The translations under genes were made by a program, and so were the position numbers. Positions 10,751 to 21,514 of a DNA stretch of 64,000 nt are shown piece after piece. The stretch lies in contig OY730171.1 of the NCBI GenBank assembly GCA_963422465.1, positions 1,736,001-1,800,000 of the forward strand, read 5' to 3'. The DNA is from Lichina pygmaea (Eukaryota; Ascomycota; Lichinomycetes; Lichinales; Lichinaceae). A model generated the notes under the pieces. That model did not search any database and was not told where the DNA came from. It was given only the letters and a program-made list of their open reading frames with translations. The first letter of the stretch is position 1. Every line of letters begins with the position of its first letter.

Positions 10751-11348
10751 CCCGGCCAGACATCGGCACTCCACCGGGAGACCGGCGCCCTCAATCACTG
10801 TGGCAGGCCTACCAGCTGGCTGAACGGTGGTGTTGGGACCGCTGGAAGGAGCTTGACGGTGGCCCGCCAATCTCCCGCCGCCCGACCGACCCAGACCCCG
10901 GGGGAGGCTGGAAGCCAGAGGCAATGCCGTACCTATGTACGTACGTACGAGAAGACGGCCCTCCGCCTCCACTCCGGCCTCCCGAAGGCACACAGCAGCC
11001 TCCTGACTCAGATCCGGACGGGGAAGATTGGCCTTGCAGGCTTCCTGCACGGGTGCCGGGTCCCCGGCTTCGAGTCCCCGGCGTGCGCCTGCGGGTGGCA
11101 GTGGGAGACAGCGAAGCATGTCATAGTGGACTGCCCTCGCTGCTCCAGGGAACGCATGCAGCTGCGCCAGGCAGTTGCCTCTACTGACTTCCACCGGCTA
11201 TCCTCGGACCCCCGGGCAGCCGCCGCCCTCACGACGTGGTTCCTCCGGCTCAACCTCCTCCCCCAGTTCTCCTGGGCCCAGGAGCAGCTCCCCCCCCGCC
11301 TGACTGCTTCACAGTCTCTCTCCTTGTTTTACAGTATCTTGGTAGGTA
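10751..11348 (+). mobile_element. 5'-truncated Tad-like LINE, 3' end of ORF2 only
   Basis: Translation gives the post-reverse-transcriptase end of a fungal non-LTR element: LHSGLPKAHSSLLTQIRTGK, IGLAGFLHGCRVPGFESPAC, then the CCHC-like knuckle CACGWQWETAKHVIVDC, with an upstream piece AYQLAERWCWDRWKEL in another frame. A frameshift near a TACG repeat (about 10930-10950) and a missing 5' part make it a dead copy. It is GC-rich and not visibly RIP-mutated, unlike the LINEs after 35 kb, so it belongs to a different subfamily. The 13-bp TAGCTCTATATCA at 10738-10750 recurs at 12515-12527 and may be its target duplication, with the inverted-repeat element inserted later near its 3' end. Confidence 0.75.
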
Positions 11349-12347
11349 CCCGTGCCCATAGGGGGGCAATACCCCCCTCCTCCCGCCCCTTCGGTACGTC
11401 CGGAACACCCCCTCGTGCCCCTCCTCCGTAGGGGGTGTCTATCACCGGTACGATACTATCACCGGTCCAATACATTTTCTGGATAGAGTCAACTGCAATA
11501 CACATAACTCCACAACAAAGCGACCAAATAGAAATGTAAGTGGCTAGTTTGATTCCTCTACATCTCTTCTACAATCTGTGAAGATCTAGGCTTCTCTAGA
11601 TTTTTGTGGCATTACTGAGAAGTTACAGTAGTTATCGCTCAAGGATAGATTCCCAGCAACATCAATTTTATAACACTTATAACTCCGCAACCAGATAGAC
11701 AACCCATGATTTTTATGTGCCCATCTGATTCTCCTGCTCTTTTACTATCATCTCTGAGGCTACAAGCCTTTCTTGATCTTGCTGGCGTTGTTGAGTAGCT
11801 GCTGTAGCTACTGTAACTACCTTAGCTACCATAGAAACTTGAAGTTGCTCGCTTCACTTCTCTCAGATATGTGCACTTTTCATCACTCCTTCTTGGTTTA
11901 CAGTTCTTCCACTACCATGGCTTGAGAAAAGGCCTACAACTTCAGAGATTATAGTGCAGAAGCAGGCGAATCAAATAAGCCACTTACATTTCTATTCAGT
12001 GGTTGTGGTGTGGAGTTATATACTGTTGACCTGGGGGGTGGGAGAGACCAGTCCTCGCTCGCTGCCAGAGCCGAGGTCACGTGAGAAGAAGAGAATTTTT
12101 CCTGTATATTAGACTGCTAGATCACGACACAGAGAATCAAGAGAGTCTTACGCGCTGGAAGCCTCTTCCGTACGAACACTGACGTCGCACGCAGACCAGT
12201 CGCTTTACCGCTCCACATATACATTGTAGTTGACCCTATCTACAAAATGTATTGGACCGGTGATAGTATTGTACTGGTGATAGACACCCCCCTACGGAGG
12301 AGGGGGTGTTCCGGACGTACCGAAGGGGCGGGAGAAGGGGGCACGGG
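11349..12347. mobile_element. Non-coding terminal-inverted-repeat (MITE-like) DNA element
   Basis: Long inverted repeats begin CCCGTGCCC on both sides. The left arm (11349 to about 11560) matches the reverse complement of the right arm (about 11960-12347, minus an inserted LTR) over more than 180 bp, including CTTCGGTACGTCCGGAACAC and CACCGGTCCAATACATTTT. TA dinucleotides at 11347-11348 and 12348-12349 flank it, fitting a TA target duplication of the Tc1/mariner type. No transposase frame is present. The interior has a second, direct, diverged copy of the arm module (about 11678-11830, starting ATAACTCCGCAACCAGATAG). The superfamily is inferred only from the TA flanks. Confidence 0.8.
12024..12217. 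mobile_element. Solo LTR, 194 bp, inside the inverted-repeat element
   Basis: A TGT...ACA-bounded segment flanked by a perfect 5-bp duplication TATAC (12019-12023 and 12218-12222). It interrupts the right arm of the inverted-repeat element: the DNA on its two sides corresponds to continuous sequence in the left arm. An internal TATA-like stretch TGTATATTAG lies near 12103. No internal retroelement sequence remains, so it is a recombination relic. Family unknown. Confidence 0.8.
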
Positions 12348-12527
12348 TAGGGGGGACCGCAGGGGAGATTTTTCAGCCCGAGGTCAGGTGATCAGATCAC
12401 ATGACCTCATGGTTTTCCTTACCAGATTTATATAGATCCCCAAATCTAGCCTAGCTAGCTTGAGATTGGAGTAGGAATACTGCGTACATACATACTGTGG
12501 GTAACGTACATACATAGCTCTATATCA

Positions 12528-14675
12528 TAGCTCTGTACGTACCAGAGCTCCACATCATAGCTGTACGGTATAGCAACATGCTCACCACCGTAAATCACCA
12601 CTCTTTGCGTACTGATACTGCCGGAGGAACAAGACGCAGCCTTGTACGATCCGGCACAACATAGTCACCGCACTTGGTGTCTGTTCCACAGAGCTAATGT
12701 AAAATTAGAGTCGCTTGTCTGCATGTTTACCAGCATGGTACTTATCCTTCAGCGCTCACTCCCCGTCTGTTCGGAGCTGGTGAACTTGAAGTGGTCACGT
12801 GCTCATTCACAGTACTGCAACTTGTACGGAGTACTTGTAAGCTACGTACGGATTACTGGTAAGAGGGACAAGGCCGAGGACGGAACAGCTTGATGCTTCT
12901 TGAGGGGGCTTGCGTGAGTGGGTCATCAAGTTTTTTTGGTTGAAGGATAGGTGTGAAATACTCCATGGTGGTTTGTGTGGTGTAGCAGGAGTTGCTGGTC
13001 AAAAGAGCGGCAGATGTACTAATTATAGGTGACGATGGCCGTAAGCGTCGGATTCGACAGATGTACGGAGTACTGTACGAGTAGTCAAGAGTAGCTCTGA
13101 CCGGACGGATTGTTGATACTCATTGGATCGAGCTGGTTGTACAGTAAGCATGGAGTTTGGTATCTCCTCTGCTTGAGGGCACGAGGTCACCGCAGCAGCA
13201 TGGCTTGACGTCTGCCTTTCGACGCCGACTGGTCGATTCTCCGTGGCCGCGTGGCCGTGGCTGTGGGCGGCGGCTGTGTAGAGTACCTGTTCTGTACCGG
13301 TACAGTACGTACCCCGACATCCGGAAGAGGCCACGGGATCTTCCGAAAGACGTTGTTCGGGGACAGGGCAGAGAGCGTACGACCACGACAACTACAGTCG
13401 ACCGTGACGGGGCCTCCCTACAAGAGCTTGGACGGCATCACCAGGACTAGCAAGAACAACGATCGATCGTTACCCCCGTGAGCTTCCTCGCTCGGAGAAG
13501 GATCCGGCGATGTTTCTAGCTGGAAATCGAGAAGTCTTTTGTGCGAGTCCCGGAGCAACGTTTCTCCGGTTTACCGGTAGTCAGCAACCCCCTTAACTAG
13601 GGCTGCCGAGACCCGAGAATCAGCAGTCTCACAACCCCCTTGGGCGGATGTAGAAGGTGCAAAGACCTTCCGCATCCCCCGTCAAGCCGCGACGTGCTGC
13701 CGCGGCCTCTTGTCTCGCCGGATGAGAGGCGTCGTCGGCGCTCGTCGAGGAAGCCTCGCCCTTTAAATGGTTGGCGGATCACGGCGGCTGAACTTTGCTT
13801 GGCACACGCCACACAAGGCTCACATGTGTCTCGAGCCAATCGACCACGACATGGATCCATGTAAGATGGTCTCCTCTCCGCCCGGCTGCACTTGAAGCTC
13901 GCACACGTTGAGCTCAGTCGAATCCGGACAGCAAGTCCTCGCTTTTCCACAGCATCGTGCTCTCGCGTGTCCAGCGGCATGCAGCTAGTGCTCGGTTCAG
14001 GCTGCCTTGACCTTCTGCTGAGAGCCCCTGTGAAAAGACTGAGCAGCGTCGAAAGTACTCCGTACACTATCAAGTACTACGTACTTGCACTGTACGTTAC
14101 TTACGCCTCGTTCGTATGTCCATCCGCGCCAAACAGGGTCGAACCTGGGCATCGGGGCCCCTCGACTATTTTCATCGCCGTCGCAAGTCTCGGCCGACGG
14201 CGGTGTTCCACCACGTTCAAGCTGGTACCTGCACGGTACGAGCGTGTACGACGCGATACAGCGAGCCGGCAAGGTCCAGGCCAATGAAAGTGGTCTGTCG
14301 TTGCTTCTTGATAGGCTGGCTCGACTGTCAGCCGCGTTCGGGGTCATCGGTAATTACCGAAGGCAAGGCGAGACACGCGAGGGTAGAGCGATGCGTACGC
14401 ATGTGTACGTATGTACGGACCGGTACGGCATCAGTTCTGCCTCCGCCACCACGCACGGATGGCGTCGGCAATCGTGACCCTGAGCGCAACTTCCAGAGAG
14501 CGCCCCCGGGCCGACTCGCCGGCCAAGCTGCGCTGCGGCGAGGCTGGGCCGGGATCACGGCACACCGTCCGTCTGAACGTCTCGGCCCTTTTCTTAGCCT
14601 CGAACGGACGACTTCAGCAGCAGTGAGACGGGCCGAGTGCACGGTCGACGGTACGTAGCGTCCCTTCTGGACAGC
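12528..14675. other. Intergenic DNA upstream of the PLAC8 gene, no gene seen
   Basis: About 2.1 kb with many TACGTAC/GTACGTA motifs and no recognisable coding domain on either strand. The part nearest 14829 should carry regulatory sequence for the PLAC8 gene. Confidence 0.55.
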
Positions 14676-14681
14676 TATAAA
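14676..14681 (+). promoter_or_regulatory. Candidate TATA box of the PLAC8 gene
   Basis: TATAAA in the context ACAGCTATAAAGGAC, about 150 bp before the start codon and followed by a pyrimidine-rich leader. This is a plausible core promoter position for a fungal gene. Confidence 0.5.
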
Positions 14682-14828
14682 GGACGTCGCCCGGTGCTTG
14701 GCGCGTCGACCCTGTGGCCTTTCGACCCTCGTGCCACAGCTCTTCTCTGTCCTCCGAGTCGTCTTGATATCCTCAGGCACCTCCGCCAGCACGCGACCCA
14801 GCATCTTCTGCGACCTCCCGCCGCCACC

Positions 14829-15593
14829 ATGGCCACCCCTCCGACCTACGCCGAGCAGAAGGTGACCGAGCCGGCGCCCGTCGTCGGCGCGGCCTACCCG
14901 CAGCAGTCCCAGCCGGTCTATCAGGCTCACACGCATGTCGGTGCCACGGCCGCGGCCGGTCCGCCTCAACCGTGGGCCAACAACTTCTGGGACTGCCTCG
15001 ATCCCCTCGACCTCTGTATGTTGGCCCAGCGCGCACCGACGCGGCGATCCGAGCCTGGCTACGTGACCCTGTGGCGACGGTCTCGGATGGCCTCGAAGTT
15101 GCGCCCCCAAGTGTCGAGCTGCATCCGCTGACCTGATCCTCGCGCGTCTCAGGCTTTATGTCCTATTGCTGCCCATGCATCGTCTTCGGCCGCACCCACC
15201 AGCGCGTCGTCGACCCGCAGCTGGAGAAGTACGAGACGATAAACGCGGACGTAGGCAATCCCCCCCCCGTGTCTCGGCGTACCATGTTACCCGGTGCCGG
15301 TGGCCACGACGGCCGCTGACACCTCGCCGTCTTGACAGTGCCTGATCTGGTACGGTCTCACCTGCGTCGGCATCCAATGGCTCTACCAGATGATCAAGCG
15401 CAGCGAGCTCCGTGAGCGCTTCAACCTCGAGGGGTCGCAGGGCATGGACTGCTTCTCCAGCTACTGCTGCCCGTGCTGCGAGTTGATGCAGTCCGAGAAG
15501 GAAGCTCGTTATCGCCTGCTGCCTGGCGGCGCCACGGCCCAGGGCTACAGGAAGAACGACATGATGGTGCCTCCCGGCGGCTCCCACGCCTAG
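14829..15593 (+). CDS. PLAC8-family cysteine-rich membrane-associated protein
   Basis: Exons 14829-15015, 15153-15250 and 15339-15593 (introns 137 and 88 nt, branch CTGAC in both) give 179 residues. The start is in a strong context (GCCACCATGGCC). A Pro/Gln/Ala-rich N-terminus of about 50 residues is followed by the PLAC8 signature: WDCLDPLDLC, then FMSYCCPCIVFGRTHQRV, a hydrophobic segment CLIWYGLTCVGIQWLYQMI, and the second Cys cluster CFSSYCCPCCELMQSEKEA. Family knowledge: fungal PLAC8 proteins are small membrane proteins related to plant PCR/FW2.2 proteins linked to metal transport and cell-size control; no specific role can be assigned here. The gene stands alone, with more than 2 kb upstream and 0.8 kb downstream. 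Confidence 0.9.
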
Positions 15594-16420
15594 ACGGTCT
15601 CTGCCATCACCCCTTTCGTGCGCGCAGCTCAGACAACACCTATGATACCAGTTCGACACGCATTGCATGTTTCTCTTGCCGGAGCATCGTCACTTGTCCC
15701 GTCGTGGCCGTCCAGCTGTCCGGGCCACCCAAGTTTGATTGTCGATCCACTTCTTTTTCGGTCATCTCGTCTGAAGGTGCCGTGGACATGGCCGTCTCAA
15801 TGAAGGGGGCCAAGCATTAATGTCACCGTTTGCAAAAAAAAAAAGGATTGGGGCACATCTCCGTATGAAAGTGTGGGGACGAAAGGTCGGCCGATCTGGA
15901 GTTTAGGAAGCTGGGAAATGGGATCAACTTTCTTCAACTCAGCTAACTGATTGCTTGTTGACCCGAGATGCCTGACTGGTGATACTTTTGTAACTCGAGG
16001 CCTCGGTGCGAGAGCTGCAAATGTAACAAGAACGCATTCGTGTTGGACTACGAGTACTGGTACTGAGCACTTGTCCTTCACAAGGACACGGCAGCTCTCT
16101 CAGGTACGCAGTGGTACGGTACTGTGTGGAGCCTTTGGTTAGCGACGTGAGCGGCCATCAGACCCTAATTAGGTGTCTGCGACCGTCTCGAACAGCCTAC
16201 AAGTACAGACACAGCCAGCGGAGGCCCGACTCGCTGACTCATGATTTGGTAACAGAGTTTTCGGACCAGATTGCAGAGCCTCATTCGACAGCTAACCTCA
16301 ATCGGGCCGATGTAGGGACGCTTCGGCTCCGAAATTTTCGCCGCAAGCTTTCGTACTGGAGCTCGACCACATCTTTCTTCTACGCAGCTCAATTCCATCC
16401 ACCCCACCGAATTTCTCTCC
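15594..16420. other. Intergenic DNA between PLAC8 and MSS116, no gene seen
   Basis: Includes the 3' region of the PLAC8 gene (an A-rich run at about 15834-15844) and the MSS116 promoter side. No coding domain recognised. Confidence 0.6.
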
Positions 16421-18643
16421 ATGTTCGCCGCCAGAAGAGCACCGGCTACGGCCGTCAGAGCGGCAAGATTCACATCCACCCTCGTCGGTCGCACGCTCAA
16501 GCATCGGCCCGTCAGTGTCGTCGCCGGGCGCTGGCCGCGGCCGGTGGCCGCAAGGTTCCTCCACCTCTCGACGAGACGACTGCAGAATGCGGCGCCCAGC
16601 AGAGCAGTCGACGACGTCGAGTCGGAAGGCGCGAGCGCGGACGAGATCACCACCTTCCAGCAGCTCGGCGAGCGAGGGCTCGTCGGTCAATCCTTCATCG
16701 ACCGGATCACACGAGACATGAACATCTCGAAGATGACGGACGTGCAGCGTCTGACCATCCCCGCCAGCTTGGAAGGCACCGACGTGTAAGCACGTCGAGT
16801 CGGGGAGGGAGAAGCGGCTGGACCGCCGTTGCTGACGGGAAACCCCCCCCCCCCCCCCCCCCCCTTCAGGATTGCTCAAGCGAGGACCGGCACCGGGAAG
16901 ACGCTCGCCTTCTTGATTCCGGTCCTGGAGAACATCCTGCGGGCCGACCCTGGGCTGCGCCATCGGCGAGGCGATCGAGCCACGGCGTCGGACGTCCGGG
17001 CCTTGATCATCTCCCCGACGCGAGAGCTGGCCGAGCAGATCGCGGTCGAGGCGAAGAGGGTCGTCGCCGGGACGGGCGTCGTCGTGCAGGTCGGCGTCGG
17101 AGGGACGGAGAAGAGGGCCTCGCTGCAGCATATGCAACGGCAGGGCTGCCATCTGCTCGTCGGCACGCCCGGTCGGCTCAACGACCTCCTGTCCGACCCG
17201 TCGTCCCAGGTGGCGGCGCCGCGCCTGCACACCTTCGTCCTCGACGAGGCCGATCGACTGCTCGACGACGGCTTCTGGCCCGAGATCCAAGCGATCCAGT
17301 CGCTCCTTCCGAGCCCGGACAAGGTCGAGCGGCAGACACTCATGTTCTCGGCCACGATCCCGGACGAGGTCGTGCATCTGGTCGAGGAGACGATGCGGCC
17401 GAACTTCCGCTTCGTCAGGACCGTCGCCGACGGCGAGCAGCCGACGCACGAGCGCGTGCCGCAGAGGCTCGTCGTGCTCAAGAGCTTCGAGAACGTGATG
17501 CCGGCCCTGCTGGAGCTGTGCATGCGCGAGAGGTCCAAGGCCGGCGCGCCGCCCTTCAAGGCCATCGTCTACTCCGCCGCCAACGCGCACGTCTCTCTCG
17601 CCGCGGCCGCCTTCCGCGCCCTGAGCACGCCCAACGCCGAGGGCTTCTCGCGCCACCCGATGCATCCGACCAAGATCATCGAGATGCACTCGCGGCTGAC
17701 GCAGCGCCAGCGCACGTACGCGTCCGACGCCTTCCGCCGCGCCGAGAGCGCCGTCCTCTTCTCGTCCGACGTCACGGCCCGCGGCATGGACTTCCCCAAC
17801 GTGACGCACGTCGTGCAGATCGGCATGCCGGCGACCCGGGACGTCTACGTCCACCGCCTCGGCCGCACCGCGCGCGGCGACAAGTCGGGCGAGGGCTGGA
17901 TCCTCTTGACCGGCGAGGAGATGCGCAACACGCCCAGGCGCCTTCAGGACCTGCCGTTGAAGCGCGACGGCAGCCTCGAGACGGCCTCGGCCGACCTGGC
18001 GAGGCCGACGTCGGCGCTCTCGGCCTCGGTCGGCGCCCTCGTCGACGGCGTCCGCGGCGCCATGGCCAAGGTCGACCGCGAGCTCAAGGCCAAGGCGTAC
18101 ATCGCCTACCTCGGCGTGTACTCGTCCATGCACAGGCCCGCGCTCATCGCCGGGATCAACAAGCTTTCGGCCGTGATCTGGGGCCTGGCCGAGCCGCCGT
18201 CCATCCAGCCGGGTCTCGCGTCGCGCCTCAACCTCGGCGGCGTCCAGGGCGTCCGCGTCGGCGCGGACCAGTACGGCGAAAGTCCGTTCGGTCGGCGCGG
18301 ACCGCCTCCCGCGAGAGGGTCGCACTACGGAGGTGGCGGTGGCGGTGGCGGTGGCGGTGGCGGACGAGGACGAAGCTACGACAGCAGCGGCGGCGGTGGC
18401 CGCGGTGCGTTTTCTTACGGCGGCGGTAGAGGCGACCGGCAAGGAGGAGGAGGAGGGGGAGGAGGCGATCGAGGCTTCAACCGAAGAGACAATTACAACA
18501 ACGCATCCTACGGCTCGAGAGACGGCCGCGGCAGCGGCGGCCGCGGCGGCCGCGGCGGACGAGGGGGCTACGTCAAGAACCGTTTCCCGTACGGCAACGG
18601 ACCGGGTCTGGACGACTTTGACGCGGACTTTGGTCGTAGATAG
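16421..18643 (+). CDS. MSS116: MSS116-type mitochondrial DEAD-box RNA helicase
   Basis: ATP-dependent RNA chaperone that helps group I/II intron splicing and translation in mitochondria. Exons 16421-16785 and 16870-18643 (intron 84 nt) give 712 residues. The first 55 or so residues are Arg/Ala/Ser-rich with no acidic residue (MFAARRAPATAVRAARFTST...FLHLSTRRLQ), a good mitochondrial presequence. Motifs in order: Q-motif region MTDVQRLTIPASLEGTD, I ARTGTGKT, Ia SPTRELAEQI, Ib TPGRL, II DEAD in VLDEADRLLDDG, III SAT, V DVTARGMDFPNV, VI HRLGRTARG. The C-terminus is a Gly/Arg/Tyr/Asp-rich RGG-type tail (about 630-700), longer than the basic tail of yeast Mss116. The intron ends in a 22-nt C run directly before TTCAG, an unusual acceptor context. 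Splicing joins GACGT to GATTGCTC in frame. Confidence 0.95.
16843..16864. repeat. C22 homopolymer in the MSS116 intron
   Basis: Twenty-two C on the coding strand, immediately followed by TTCAG at the 3' splice site. It serves as the whole polypyrimidine tract of the only intron. Confidence 0.9.
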
Positions 18644-19378
18644 TAGGAAGACGGGGGATGTCAGTGTATCAGTATTCTGAGGGGGGGGGGCATCCAAGTC
18701 CAAGTGTCGCGATACTTGACTTGAGAGTATTGTACACTGAAGAATGTGTCGCGTCTGTTCTGTTCCAAGGACTACTCTCTACTCTACTCTTTCACCACGG
18801 CAGCCTTTTCTTTCCTTGTGTTTTCTTCTCTTTCTGTTCAATGTGATTCTGTGCTGTGTTGTGCTGTCCTGTCTTGGGTTTTTTGTTTCTTGTGTCCTAT
18901 TTTACCCTCTTGATCCTCCTACTACTCTATCCTTCAGTGCTCTATGCTTCACTTCTCTACCCTTTACTTCTCTACCCTCTGTCTTTGTTCTGTTGCTCTT
19001 GACCTGACCTCTGTCTTTCCTCCCCATTTGCTCTTCCTATCCTCTGGCTTCTTATCCTCTGTCTTCTTATCCTGTCTTCTTATCCTCCATCCTCGTCTCT
19101 ATCTTTCTCCCCTCCGGTGCACACACCAAGCCATGTAAAACCCTCCAGTACTTACCTACATACCTAGACACAACTCATAGATCTCTCCTTCATCTCTTCC
19201 CTCGTGCCCCTTTCCCGTTCCTCAACCACTTCTATCGTTTCCTATTTGCCATTTCTCAACATGCTCATGTGATTGTGGTTGCTCTTCTCTTACTCAACTC
19301 TAGACCTTGGTAGGAATATCAATACCAATACCAGTTCTAGATCTTGTATCTGTATGTTGATGAGAGGGAGGTGGTGGT

Positions 19379-19401
19379 GGGGGGGGGGGGGGGGGGGGGG
19401 G
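19379..19401. repeat. G23 homopolymer
   Basis: Run of about 23 G following a GGT repeat, intergenic. Confidence 0.85.
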
Positions 19402-19915
19402 AAGGAGGGGTGGAATAGAGGCAGGGGGGCCGGCAGGGGGGGCGGGGCGCAGAGAAGAGACGGAGAGAGAGCGGAAGAAAATATGCAAATATGGAGACCA
19501 ATGAAGATAGAACCCTCCCGTACAAAACCACGATTCAACATCAGATTCCCGTCCCTTTCCTTGCAATACCTTTCCATCCTTTCCCCCAAGAAGACATACA
19601 ATCCACTCTACCCTCCCACTCTGTCCATCAGCCCCCGTCCTCCGCAAATCAGACGTACAGTACACACCCACAAAGACCCGCAAGACACCAAGCACGACAA
19701 ACCAAACAGATTCAAACCAGGGATGATCATGTCCTCCTCATACCTCCGTTCCGCACGGAAGTACTGTACTCCAGACGTGCAACGCAGAAATAAGGGGCCT
19801 GTCTTACGAGAAGATGATCTCTAAAGCCGATCCCCCCCCCCGGGGGGGTGTTGTTGGATAGTAGATTCGTCCTCGAGGGGAGGTTACGTCCGTCCGCGGC
19901 GCCCGCCGGGGGGTT

Positions 19916-19937
19916 GGGGGGGGGGGGGGGGGGGGGG
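19916..19937. repeat. G22 homopolymer
   Basis: Run of about 22 G in intergenic DNA. Confidence 0.85.
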
Positions 19938-20114
19938 ATCTCTCACGGTGGATTAACCCTGGATTCGAAAGCTGGGATTCGTCCCCGGTGCAGGGCTGAA
20001 TGCCCGTCTTGGTGGCGGCTTGGATCATCCACCGCCCGGCCAAATGGCTGTTGCCCTCGTCGTCACGGCACCCTCTGCGCTCGATTCTTCTTGGCGTCAA
20101 GACGTGTTGACTTG

Positions 20115-20200
20115 GACTTGCTGGCTTGCTGGTTTGCTGGTTTGCTGGTTTGCTGGCTTGCTGGTTTGCTGGTTTGCTGGTTTGCTGGCTTGCTGGCTTG
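20115..20200. repeat. TTGCTGG(T/C) minisatellite
   Basis: About ten tandem copies of an 8-bp unit TTGCTGGT/TTGCTGGC on the + strand. Translation gives a Leu/Ala/Gly/Trp/Cys repeat with no sign of being a gene. Confidence 0.8.
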
Positions 20201-20983
20201 ATGGATATATGGATGTTTGGCCAGGAGGCTAGTTGGCTAATTGGCTACGGAGTTGCCAGGGAGGACTTGATGGCTTGTCGGCAGATTGGCTGGGGATGTT
20301 CACCGGCTCGAGGCTTTTACAGGACCCATGCGGTACTGTGATGATCTGTCTTTAGGGGGGTTTTGCCAGGGAAAGTCGCTGGGATTGTCGACCTGCCTAG
20401 ATCGATGGATTGTGCTGTACATATGGTGTGTGCATGATAGTCATGTCGACGACCGGGGGGCAATGAATATAAGTAATCGCTGGTTCAAGCACTGGGTTCA
20501 AGCTGAAGCTAAAGCTAAAGCTGAATAGCAGCTGCGGCCAGGATCTCTGTGCAGTACTTTGTACAAGGTGTCCGCAAAACACATTTCGTACTAAATGTCA
20601 AGGGATCGAGAAACGCCGCTACCGCCGTCGACAGGGCCGTGTTTGCCCCCGAGAGAAGACACATGCGCGTTCCCGCCTTACCCGTCTGCTCGGGATGGTG
20701 CAAGAGACATGAGGTGCGCGAACGACACGCTCGAAAGAGATTGGAGAATGACATGCTCAGAGGGAAGGGCATATGAGAGACAAGTCGTCCGCTTCGAGAC
20801 CCCGAAGAAATCCACGGTTGTTGTCGGCAGCACTTATCGACCGGGCTTGCTCCGATTTGACAACAGGAGCTATCAACAGGAAAGCATGAGACGCCGCGAA
20901 AATCGATCGGCTTGAAATAGGAGAGCAAACGATGATGGGAAGGTAGAAAGACATGGCAAAACGGCAGCGGCATCTCCAACGGG

Positions 20984-21514
20984 TCATCGCCGCCGTGAAC
21001 TCCGCCTGTCGTAGACCTCTTGCACGGGATCGTCTCCACCGGCAAAGCGCTCCGGGTCGACGGAACGGTACCCGCTCAACGGCCGGCTGCGGCTACCCCG
21101 GCTGCGGCGCGGCACTTCCTCTTCGATGACCTCGACAAAGTCATCGTCTGGGCTGCGAGTTGTCCGTCGCGTATCCTCAATGATAACTCGCTCTTCTATA
21201 TGCGTCTCAGTCCGGGGCGGGCTTCGCGGCACTGGGGGGCTCGACCTTGAGTGGGAATGGGAATGCGAATGCGAATGTCGAGACGACCGTGACGCGCGCC
21301 GCTCCTGCCCGACGTAATCGTCCTCCTCGACCGCGGCCCCGCCACCCCGGTTAAGACAGCTATTGATAAGCCAGAGAATAAGGAGGAAGCCGACGACGGA
21401 TCCCAGCACTGCGCCGACGACGGTGCCGGGCGCGGGGCTGTCGTCCATGTCGGAGTAGAAGGTCGGGATGATGACGACGGGGTTCTGCTGCCGCCGCACC
21501 AAGTGGGAACCCAT
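20984..21514 (-). CDS. Small single-pass membrane protein, family not recognised
   Basis: 176 residues from the start I prefer (MGSHLVRRQQNPVVIIP). Residues about 29-52 form one hydrophobic segment (GTVVGAVLGSVVGFLLILWL) ending in INSCLNRGGG. The rest is a hydrophilic, presumably cytoplasmic tail with a (Ser-His)5 run, Arg/Ser/Pro-rich stretches, an acidic patch DDDFVEVIEEE, and Arg-rich repeats to the end (RRSSRRR). The frame stays open 132 codons further upstream to 21910, but that part has no domain and looks like promoter DNA. Small one-pass proteins with this layout occur widely in Pezizomycotina; no function is known to me. Confidence in the gene is moderate and rests on the clean membrane segment and biased tail. 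Confidence 0.65.
   Translation of the reverse strand: MGSHLVRRQQNPVVIIPTFYSDMDDSPAPGTVVGAVLGSVVGFLLILWLINSCLNRGGGAAVEEDDYVGQERRASRSSRHSHSHSHSHSRSSPPVPRSPPRTETHIEERVIIEDTRRTTRSPDDDFVEVIEEEVPRRSRGSRSRPLSGYRSVDPERFAGGDDPVQEVYDRRSSRRR

Larger units (their letters stand above)
18644..20983. other. Intergenic DNA with low-complexity tracts, no gene seen
   Basis: Convergent gap between MSS116 and the minus-strand membrane-protein gene. It contains a pyrimidine-rich zone (about 18780-19260, repeats of CTTCTTATCCTCTGT), G runs of about 23 nt (19379-19401) and 22 nt (19916-19937), and a GCTGGTTT minisatellite (about 20115-20200). Open frames are low-complexity and not credible. Confidence 0.6.

Noticed and set aside
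16298-18703. 801-codon open frame antisense to MSS116
   Set aside because: It is a GC-rich shadow of the helicase gene; the translation is His/Asp/Arg/Gly-rich without domains, while the sense strand has every DEAD-box motif.
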